Of a stretch of DNA of 64,000 nucleotides, positions 55,690 to 64,000 are shown piece by piece. The notes beneath the pieces were generated by a model. It was not told the origin of the DNA. It did not search any database and worked only from the letters and a program-made list of their open reading frames with translations. Each line of letters starts with the position of its first letter. Within the stretch, counting starts at the first letter, position 1. A program made the translations under genes and the position numbers. Origin of the DNA: Aphrocallistes beatrix. Taxonomy: Eukaryota > Porifera > Hexactinellida > Sceptrulophora > Aphrocallistidae. Where the stretch lies: positions 1,725,986 through 1,789,985 of the forward strand of contig OY725488.1 in the NCBI GenBank assembly GCA_963281255.1. The letters are read 5' to 3'.

Positions 55690-55850
55690 TTTATAATCGA
55701 TATCACTCGAAAATTCACAAAATTTATCAATTATTTACTTTTTGAAGCGTAATGATGACGTCATAATAGAATAATGAGTCATTCTTTTTTGTGATACTTG
55801 TATTATTTGTAAAGAATATTAATATACTTGTACACTAGGATGGAGTGAAT
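55690..55850 (-). repeat. Helentron-like repeat A, body fragment
   Basis: ATAATCGATATCACTCGAAA and GCGTAATGATGACGTCATAA in reverse orientation; both ends absent. Confidence 0.65.
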
Positions 55851-56293
55851 ATCACTTTTTCAAGCTATCAAAAAGTTCTCTCCAGGATCTTGGAGGCTTA
55901 GTCTAAGAAGTATTCCTGAAAAATTTGAACAAGATACAGTGTATTGATGTTTGACCCTGCCACAATCGACTTGTATGAACCGGTCGAATTCATGAATCAA
56001 TGAATTAATATACGTAGACCCATAAAATATGGATTACACCTCGATTTAGTACTAAAATTATACTTCTTTTTGAAATTTCTTATTAAATTTAGTTTATTTC
56101 CATTAATAAAATATACAGAATATGTGTGATATCGGATCACATTTACTCCCAAGTATGCTACAGGTATTATATTTGTAATATGATCTCCTTACTTTAGTTA
56201 TTATTCAATTACAGTGGATATGGAATTTGGTGGTATTACATTATTACATTATGGAATATGGATTACTTTTGGAATGCACGAATAATCATTCAA
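55851..56293. other. No gene seen
   Basis: AT-rich DNA with no recognisable element. Confidence 0.5.
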
Positions 56294-56610
56294 CGGTTCT
56301 AACCTCGCCCTAGTCATTTGCATTTTGTTCTCAATTACTTTGCTTCGGTAATGTAATCTGAGCCTACACTATTGCAGAACCTTAGTGAGCTGAAAGCGCT
56401 AAGGATGTCATCTTGCTAAAGGTAAAGTTAGGTGCTATCTTTCTTGCCTACTGGTAGCCGAGTTTTTCTCTGTAAACATGCTATCATATACATACACACA
56501 TGTTGCATACACCTCAGTCAGCAACTATCAGTAGGTTTAGCACCTCACCCAGATTGTGAACCCCCTGAGAACATATTAGCATGGATTCGGGGGGTATATA
56601 AATCTATAAA
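56294..56610 (+). repeat. tRNA-derived SINE, 5'-truncated copy
   Basis: Starts at the B box (GGTTCTAACCTCG) and follows the body of 12150-12541 to its AT-rich tail (GGGGGTATATAAATC). Most of the tRNA-like head is missing, as after incomplete reverse transcription. Confidence 0.85.
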
Positions 56611-56699
56611 CTTTTTTATTACCTTATGGATATGGATTACTTTTTCGAATGCATGTTCCACTTTTGAAAATTGTAAAATACGAATATATATAATACTTG

Positions 56700-56730
<31 letters not shown>

Positions 56731-57239
56731 TTAGAATTTCTGTTTGAAATATAAACTCCGTAACAATTGAATATTTTCATGATATCTAGTACACGTAGTC
56801 AAACCATTCACTCTATATTTGGCAAACCGCAGGAGCTACCATTAGAACAGCTTCCGACTCAGAAAGAAGTGTTCCTGTACTATGATGACACAAATGACAC
56901 AAAAAGAGAATTCATACTATAGAATTAAGTTACTAATTGATTATTATATGCCTCAAAGGCTTTAATTCAAATTTGATTCTTTAGGAATAGCCAAAAGTTA
57001 CCTAATATAATGTTCTAAGGCGTATTGCAACATTTTAATACACGTGACATACTTTGGGAGTCAATGTGATTCGATATCGCTCTTCTGTATATTCTGTATA
57101 TTTTAAAACCCTACTTGGACTCGGAATGTTGAAGTGAAAGTGAAAGTTAATTGAAAGTTAATTGAAAGTGAAAATGAAAGTGAGATTTTTTTATTTATAC
57201 TTTGTACCCCGAGTCCAAGTAGGGTTATTAAGGGAGAAA
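56611..57239. other. Simple repeats only
   Basis: A (TA)n run at 56700-56726 and GAAAGTGAAAGTTAATT units at 57130-57182. An inverted pair AACCCTACTTGGACTCGG / CCGAGTCCAAGTAGGGTT (57108-57126 and 57208-57226) frames them, suggesting a very small foldback element. Confidence 0.55.
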
Positions 57240-57415
57240 CAGTGTGTTAAAATTTCAGCCTTCTATCACCTAAAATAGCTGAGTTATAGCCGAAATATTG
57301 AAATTTCTAATTATAAAAAAGGTGACAATGACGTCATAATTCCATGATGAGTCGACATTTTCATCTGAGGTCAGAACTAAGTGGAACCATAGTCAAAGTA
57401 CTCCGTCATGCCAAG
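57240..57415 (-). repeat. Helentron-like repeat A, body fragment
   Basis: AATTTCAGCCTTCTATCACC, TAAAATAGCTGAGTTATAGC and GACAATGACGTCATAATTCC in reverse orientation. It supplies an uninterrupted version of the site where the MITE at 25084 inserted. Confidence 0.7.
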
Positions 57416-58119
57416 GTACTAGAAAACATGTTACAATTGCAGAAGGTGTAAAAATAGTATTCTGTACCTTAAGCAGGGTTGGGGTCAATTACAAGTATAA
57501 TTGTGTATTTGGTAATTAATTACAATTACACTGTAATTGAAGTGTAATTGTGATTGAAAAATTTCAGGAGTCTTATAATTGTAATTAATTGTAATTGAGT
57601 TTTCCATCTGGTGTAATTGTTTAATAACGTTTCAATTACAATTTAGTTTTTCAATGGTATGAATACTAAAAAATCTACAAATGTAGAAAAGTTCGCCTCC
57701 AATTTGTGACGTCACCCTAATGATGTTATCATTGAAATGTATCGATGCACGATAAACACTTTGCCAATTGAAAGTTTTTCTCTATCAACCCTCGAAAGAG
57801 AGTTATTTAAATTTTAAACAAGTTGTATAATTAATTAATTAATATTATTTTCTACTAGTACATGCTTGTATAACTAATGTAATTGCAACTTTGTATTGCA
57901 AGCATCTACTACTTGTCCATTTTATTTGTTATTGTATCGAAATTCAACATTCTAATATTTATTCGAAATATTACGTGCATTTATTATATAGCCATCATTT
58001 AATGATAACACCCTAATTTAAGCGTGGGCAGATACAAGCATTCAATCAATTTTAACCACTAGCTAGCTACGTAGCCATATATGATATTTATTGAATACTA
58101 TTAACAAAGCATTAAATTA

Positions 58120-58870
58120 GAAAGCTACTACATCCGCCATTCAACCTTGGCTACAGAGTTATTCGAAAATGACATAAAGTTACAGGCAAAGAATGATACT
58201 AGGTGGAATAGCGTTAATAAAATGCTAAAGTCCATCCTTAAAGTTGATCCTGCGAAAATGGAATTGTTAGATTTCTCTGGCAAACTTACTAAGTACGAAA
58301 TAAAGATCTTTGAAGAAATCACAGAAATACTCAATCCCTTTGAGATAGCAACAGATCAGTGCCAAGGCCAGGACCTCGTCACAGCTAGTCTTATACTCCC
58401 TTGCATTCGGGGAATTAGGGCAGAACTAACCACACTCTTTATCAAAGGAACCGTCACAAACTCAGGCAGACACTTATCTCTCAGCCAACAATTTCAGAGA
58501 ATGCTGATCCATTAATATACATGCCAACCTGAGCCATGATAAAAGCGGGACTCAGCGTTGAATTTGGCGGGACATGGCGGGACGCAATAGAAATGTACTA
58601 TACATATAATTAAAAAAGCGGGACATAATGGGGAAATTTCATGTAAAAGCGGGACACTCGTAAAAATAGCTCAATAGAAGAGTGAAAAAAGCGGGACGTC
58701 CCGCCAAAAACGGGACAGTTAGCAAGTATGAATTAATCCATTGGCAGCAACACCAAGAAGAATTTCCTCAGCTTACTAAAGTTGCCCTATGGTACCTTGC
58801 AACCCCCGCTTCATCAGCCACTGTTGATTATTTTCGATTGCCGGAAAATTTTCAGACCAGAGAGATGTAG
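58120..58870 (+). pseudogene. hAT transposase C-terminal half, interrupted
   Basis: ATELFENDIKLQAKNDTRWN and SVNKML at 58147 match the conserved DxTRWNS region of hAT transposases; after 58515 a MITE breaks the frame; WQQHQEEFPQLTKVALWYL and PASSATVDYFRL at 58740-58850 are the dimerisation domain. The BED finger and first half are lost, so the element is non-autonomous. Confidence 0.88.
58518..58729. mobile_element. TCCCG-type MITE inside the hAT transposase
   Basis: From CATGCCAACCTGAGCC to GGGACAGTTAGCAAGTA, with AAAGCGGGAC and GTCCCGC units throughout. The hAT words ATCCATT on each side show where the gene was split. A relative is at 54242-54360. Confidence 0.7.
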
Positions 58871-59208
58871 AATATCAGACGATCGATTTGAAGAACTGAT
58901 GTTCATAAGATCCAAATCTAACTACCATTGATGATTCATTTTGAACACTAGATAATAGCATTTTTCATAAAAGGTAGTATTTCATAAGTAATATTTAATA
59001 ACCATACAGTGTAATTGTAATTAATCGTAATTGGGGAGGAAAATTGAAATGTAATTGCAATTAAAAATTTTATTTGTCTTGTAATTGATTCGTAATTGTA
59101 ATTGAACAAATGTAATTGACCCCAACCCTGACCTTAAGGGTCAAAAAAATGATAGGGTTGCATTCATGGATTCTGAGTTCACACCTGTCTGGAGATTTTA
59201 GTCATGAT

Positions 59209-59612
59209 CATAGGCGTCGGACCCACCTAGCCACCCAGCCACGCGGCATGGGCCGGGCGGCCCTAAGTGGCTGCCCGGCATCGTCGGTTATGGGCCGGAT
59301 AGGCCCGGAGGGCCTACCTGACTGGGTACAAGCTTACCCGATTCCTGGATCAGTTAGACTTTGAGTCTATCGCTGACGAGTTCATTCGGGCGCGTGAGGG
59401 GCGCTCGAACATATGCACAACAAGCGAGCAGGTAGCTCAGTAGGGAGTTTCCCGTCTTGGGAAACCACTATCGCAATACAGTAGAGTAGATTATGATAAT
59501 ATTCGAATTTCTATAGAGTTTTAGTTATGTTAGTGAATTGTGAGTGTGATATTTATTTATGCCGTGAATGTAGCGGCCCGAAGGGCCAGCGGGCCCATTT
59601 CCGACGCCTATG
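59209..59612. mobile_element. CATAGGCG MITE, perfect 8-bp duplication
   Basis: 404 bp, ends CATAGGCGTCGGA and TCCGACGCCTATG, flanked by perfect GTCATGAT (59201-59208 and 59613-59620). GC-rich subterminal text GGCCCGAAGGGCC. An isolated tRNA A-box-like string at 59432 has no matching B box. Confidence 0.92.
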
Positions 59613-59620
59613 GTCATGAT

Positions 59621-60126
59621 GCAAACATTGATGAATCATTTTTACTTATAGAAAGGTTATTACTTATTATTATTTATATTACTTATAGGTCGTCTCTCCC
59701 ATCTTGGGTTTAAGGTTGCTGAATATACTAATTTCCAGTTTCTAGTGATTCTTTTCAACAGGATTTAATAAACTAAATTTGGTGTCAAATATTGCATTAT
59801 TTTTTCTAAATTTTAGGAAACAAATGCTGTTAGCTTCAAAACGCTTTGCCCCAGACATAGGCGGCGCGTGAGGTTTCCATATGAGGAGGCTATTTACTTA
59901 TAATAATAATTTGAATAATATTATAATTGCCTAGATTCCTATTTCAAATTCACCATGATTAATCTAAATTATATCACAGTAAAGTGGGATGATTTTATTC
60001 CTGAAAGTTAGAGAATATTCTTGAGACAATGGAACAATTGTTAAATAATTGAGTATATAAAAAAGTATGTCAATATAGAAATAATTTGGAGAATACTTAT
60101 ATGGAAATGACGCAAGTTTTAATATA
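59621..60126. other. No gene seen
   Basis: AT-rich DNA between two CATAGGCG MITEs. Confidence 0.5.
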
Positions 60127-60134
60127 AACCCAAT

Positions 60135-60458
60135 CATAGGCGCCAAGTTTTGGAAAACAGAATAAAACCTGGGGGGGCCAAGAGCGAGCGAAACGAGCGA
60201 CGGTAAAGGGGGGGCGTGTGGGGGCTTGAAAAGAAAATGTAATTGGGATATATATTTAGACTCAATTAACATAATTTTGAGGTTTAGTTGTACCTATAAG
60301 TTTGTGTGGAGTCCTGCCATACCACAGCTTCCTCCACTGCTCCATTCCCCAGCACCACGCCCCCCCCCCACAGGCTCCAAACCTGGGCGCGACGCCCCCC
60401 TCCAGGGTCCAGACCTGGGGTGGCCGGCCCCCCCAGATACCCACACTTGGCGCCTATG
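60135..60458. mobile_element. CATAGGCG MITE, perfect 8-bp duplication
   Basis: 324 bp, ends CATAGGCGCCAAGT and ACTTGGCGCCTATG, allowing a one-base gap, flanked by perfect AACCCAAT (60127-60134 and 60459-60466). Strongly GC-rich arms with GGGGGGGCC and CCAGACCTGGG. Confidence 0.92.
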
Positions 60459-60466
60459 AACCCAAT

Positions 60467-62090
60467 CAGAACATTAATTCATGGGTCAACAATAATCTAC
60501 CATACAAAATAATCATGCTTCAGTTCCAAGAAGCTCAGCTCAATGTAACTTAAATATTTTGATTAATTTGTGGGAAATTATTATCACCATATCTTCGATT
60601 AACTTAGTGGAAAGCCCCCCAGTTAGAAGCCAATAAGATTAAATTTTGGGGAGGCTGAGCCTCACCAAGCCTCCATTGTGCGCTGCCCATGGCCCCAGAA
60701 CTCAACTGATGGACTTAAATCACCCCCAGACCCCAACTAGATGTTGTGTTCCCCTTTCAGATAATTTATTTTGTGGTTTGCCCCGCCCTGGTTACTCCCT
60801 CCCCTAGAGAAAAACCTTGACAATATGAGATACCCCAGTATTTTTCATATTCTCATTAACTGACAGCAACAATGATCCATTGAAATAGACGATGGCTAGA
60901 CATTGTTTAAACATTGCTATAATATTGCATTATAGTGAATATAGTCCAATTGAATTAATGTATATGCACTTAGATGTATCTAATTACAAATGATTCTGTG
61001 CTTCTGTATATATAGAGAGATATCAAGTTTACTTGCTCTCTCTTTGCATTTCTAAAAATAATGTTTATATCCTCAATGAATTTTTATAATTGCTTTATTT
61101 TTACATTATTCTTCAAGTGTATCCATTTAACATTTCAAGAAAATTTAGATTTTCAGTCAGTTCTGTTTGATGCACGATGTCTAGCTTCATGTTTAACTCA
61201 GGTAGTGTTTGTTTTATTTATTAATCACGAATGTTCACCAGGTAGATCATAAAATCATTTATTACAAAAATTTATTATCCTTTTTGGTGATGTAAATACA
61301 TAGTATACATTTTAAAAAGAAGTTGATAGCTAGTTTTTATTTACCAAAATATGGAATATTTTCCTCAATTATATCTCTTTTGAAGGGGAGTCACACAAAA
61401 GTGGCAAATAATTGAATCAACTATATCTGAAGGGTTTTCGGGAATTGTGATTTCCTATTTCTGATTTAAGTAAGCTACTTATAGAAATGCCATAACTAAA
61501 ATTATATTGCGAAGAGCCTAGACGGGGCCAGAAATCAGTTCTGTTATGATTATATGTTCCATCTTCAAATCCAAGTGGGGGTCAGCCGCCTCCTTCCCCT
61601 ACTCGGTACGTTTACTATGAGAAATTTTTTGACAGGAACCCCAAAAGGCCAAATAGCGTCCCGGGAGTGGTTACTTTCTGTCCCCAAATGAAAGACTATT
61701 ACTACAATTTTAGAACTAATGTTTTCTAATTTACTAATGTGGTTATCTAATAAATAATAATTCCACCCTATGTAAAGGAAGATAAGCACAAGAAGCATTC
61801 CAATCTAATCTAAGTAGTAACTCAATTTTTAACTAAAAATATCAGGGGACAAATCCCCCCCATGGATCTGCCACCGCACTATGAATATTGGTGTAAACTC
61901 GACGTAAAAAATGCTTCCACCATTGATATTCTTGATTTTGCTCATTCTATTGCTGAGGCAACATACTTATGTCAATATTGTAATTTCACACTTACAAACT
62001 ACATATCCAACGTACATACAAGTACTTGCTAACCTTACCTGGATCCCAGGATTATCCGGGGTTTTAAAGCCAAATCAGAGGATTTGAGTC
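60467..62090. other. No confident gene
   Basis: Unassigned. Two GC-richer patches (60605-60800 and 61560-61670) resemble the edges of other CATAGGCG or CAGGGGCG MITEs, but complete ends are not found. The open frame at 61061-61252 has no family match. Confidence 0.45.
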
Positions 62091-62094
62091 AATT

Positions 62095-62596
62095 TAATCC
62101 TTACTATTAAAACTCGATTAATGTGTGTGTATATCCTTACTATTGTCAGGCCCAGAAAGCTGATTTTCGGCAAGTGGGAATCTTTTGGCTATGGCTCCAG
62201 TAAGTTCTGAGCTCAGACAAAAATGTGGACTCATCATGGAATTATGACGTCATTGTCACATTTTTAAAAGTTAAGCAATACTGTTATTCGAGCATAACTC
62301 AGCCATTATAGGAGATAGAAGGCTGAAAATTTAATAGAATATGTATACTAACATACCTCACATATGATGCAACTATCATCAAAAATGATGACTCATCACT
62401 TTGTTATGACGTCATCATTACTCATCAAAATTTAAAAATCGATAAATTTAGTGATTTTTCGTGCGATATCGATTATAACAGTGTAGGACAGATGTATTTA
62501 GATATGTTCTTTCCCTTATAATTAATCAATGTGACCCCAGGCGCCCAAAGGGAGCCTCTGGCCGCGCAGCGCAAGCAAGCGAAGCGCGCTAGTATA
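62095..62596 (+). repeat. Helentron-like repeat A, full copy
   Basis: The head TCCTTACTATTAAAACTCGA, a short second TCCTTACTATT at 62135, the body from CAGGCCCAGAAAGCTGATTT, and the end GCCGCGCAGCGCAAGCAAGC followed by GAAGCGCGCTAGTA at 62596. A deletion removes the TA run seen in other copies. The 3' end reads CTAG, as often found in Helitrons. Confidence 0.78.
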
Positions 62597-62603
62597 CTAT
62601 ATA

Positions 62604-63079
62604 CACTACCCTACCAAAAGTATTCGTACACCTTAATATTTTCTATTAAAATAGTACTAAATGAGTCTATTACTGAACTGTCATGCAGTTAAACTAGACG
62701 AGATACAGTATATTTGATTTCAGATTCGTATTCTACGCATTTGAATTACCTATTTTAGAGTTTTCAAATCAATTAAGTTTTAACTATGCCGAAATTTATC
62801 ATCCTGTGCTACCCTGTGTCACCTATCACCATCTGCTACAGTGGTTGAGACTCTAGAAAAGTGGTACATGGTGGCACAGGTCGGGAATTTTAACCTTGGC
62901 AATTAGCAATTTATTTGAAACTTCGAAAATAGGTAATTCAAATGCGTAGAATACGAATCTGAAATCAAATATACTATCTCTCTTATATTTTAAGTGCATG
63001 ATCATTCTTTAATATAGCAATTTTAGTACTATATTAATGGGAAATATTGAGGTGTACGAATACTTTTGGTAGGGCAGTG
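62604..63079. mobile_element. Tc1-type MITE, complete
   Basis: 476 bp, ends CACTACCCTACCAAAAGTAT and ATACTTTTGGTAGGGCAGTG, TA on both sides, foldback centre near 62850. Reference copy for 5624-10872 and 22986-23461. Confidence 0.88.
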
Positions 63080-63080
<1 letters not shown>

Positions 63081-63123
<43 letters not shown>

Positions 63124-63616
63124 ACGAATTGATTGAAGAAACTGCCAGGCACAGAAAGCTGATTTTTGGCATGTGGGAGTCTTTTGGCTATGGCTCCACT
63201 AAGTTCTGAGCTCAGACCAAAATGTCGACTCATCATGGAATTATGACGTCATTGTCACATTTTTAAAAGTTAAGCAATACTGTTATTCGAGCATAACTCA
63301 GCCATTATAGGAGATAGAAGGCTGAAAATTTAATAGAATATGTATACTAACATACCTCACATATGATGTAACTATCATCAAAAAATGATAACTCATCACT
63401 TTATGACGTCATCATTACGCATCAAAAATTTTAAAAATTGACAAATTTGGTGATTTTTCGTGCGATATCGATTATAACAGTAGGACAGGTGTATTTAGGA
63501 ATGTTTTCTCCCTTATAATTAATCATTGTGACCCCAGGCGCCCGCAGGGTGCTTCCGGCGGATACAAAGTGTCCACCAGCCGCGCTGCGCAAGCAAGCGA
63601 AGCGCGCTTGTATGTA
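63081..63616 (+). repeat. Helentron-like repeat A, copy after a long TA run
   Basis: (TA)n at 63086-63121, then TGTAACGAATTGATTGAAGA and the full body to GCCGCGCTGCGCAAGCAAGC and GCGCTTGTAT. Very similar to 62150-62596, so the two copies are close relatives only 500 bp apart. The head is replaced by the neighbouring MITE. Confidence 0.78.
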
Positions 63617-64000
63617 TAATAAGGATGGGAAATATGAATAAGCCATACATGCCAAATTTTTAGTCAATTCCTTGGAAGTATAACTAATTTTCCCGAAACA
63701 TTCGCTCATACATACCCTGGACTCGATTTTATTTTTCAAAAATCTATAAAATTTAGCACACTTGTTCAGATTGTTTAAAAACCCTACGTGTACTAGCATT
63801 TCGTATGACTCTCTTACCTAACAGTTCAGGGATTTAGCTTGTTATACGAATTATCTAAGGAGTGACTGTAAAATGATGGAAAATGTGCGCCATGGAATCC
63901 CTGGATGCATTGATAATTTACCAAATTGGGTTCAAATATAACATCTAGAATTTGGTTCTCAACGAATAAGTGTAAAAACGATTAGCATCTGAGAGTTTCA
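63617..64000. other. No gene seen
   Basis: AT-rich DNA to the window edge. A frame overlapping 63431-63799 on the minus strand mixes repeat and unique DNA and has no family resemblance. Confidence 0.5.

Larger units (their letters stand above)
57474..59130 (+). mobile_element. hAT element with perfect 8-bp duplication
   Basis: 1657 bp, ends CAGGGTTGGGGTCAATTACA and TGTAATTGACCCCAACCCTG (perfect 20-bp inverted repeats), flanked by ACCTTAAG on both sides (57466-57473 and 59131-59138). It contains AATTGTAATT-rich subterminal repeats and a broken transposase. Confidence 0.95.

Noticed and set aside
59425..59490. Possible tRNA gene (GGTAGCTCAGTAGGGAG)
   Set aside because: Only an A-box-like string is present; no B box or cloverleaf, and it lies inside a MITE.
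60226..60553. Proline-rich open frames
   Set aside because: They are caused by the C-rich interior of a MITE with clear ends and duplication.

Overview
This is eukaryotic, AT-rich animal DNA dominated by transposable elements. It has no operons, no rRNA and no CRISPR. Only one intact host-type gene is visible: an intronless checkpoint kinase 1 (Chk1) at 15426-16808. Decayed host genes are a NACHT-domain NLR relic (45490-46600), a leucine-rich-repeat relic of the same kind (52010-52722) and a sirtuin relic (54669-55525, minus). The style of the NACHT and LRR remains recalls the large NLR families of demosponges, so my best guess for the organism is a sponge. That is an inference of only moderate confidence; other invertebrates are possible.

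Layout. 1-4900: an inverted-repeat element whose left arm was hit at TA dinucleotides by a mariner (1-885) and a DD37D maT-like element (912-2187); its middle holds Helentron-like fragments and a pogo-type MITE. 5131-5590: 176-bp satellite-like repeats. 5624-10872: a Tc1-type MITE split by a young Ty3/Gypsy element (5726-10492, minus) with nearly identical LTRs and a 4-bp ATAC duplication. 11400-14905: Mutator-like and pogo-like fragments, a tRNA-derived SINE, a foldback MITE and a 1.5-kb palindrome. 15426-17021: Chk1. 18088-19905: a dead Gypsy element carrying a Mutator-like insertion; 19930-20868: a DD37E Tc1 relative. 22300-25500: Helentron-like and hAT-like repeats nested in each other. 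26795-27530: a 31-bp tandem array and a mariner remnant.

28478-37679 (minus): one MULE transposon of the Phantom type with a C-terminal OTU cysteine protease domain, cut apart by a DD37E element (30455-31769), a Gypsy element (31860-36302) and a foldback MITE (36303-36693). A KDZ transposase fragment follows at 38073-38525. 38500-47300 is packed with non-autonomous elements; 47490-51960 is a fourth Gypsy element with an initiator-Met tRNA primer site. 52044-64000 holds the LRR and sirtuin relics, a second SINE, a hAT element (57474-59130), hAT-like MITEs with perfect 8-bp duplications and two full Helentron-like repeats.

The genes do not form a pathway. The window is an insertion record: several elements can be ordered in time because one interrupts another at an identifiable target site. 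No new biological system is convincingly visible. The points most worth following are the OTU-bearing MULE, the intact intronless Chk1 in a TE desert, the Helentron-like repeat families and the group of MITEs with 8-bp duplications.
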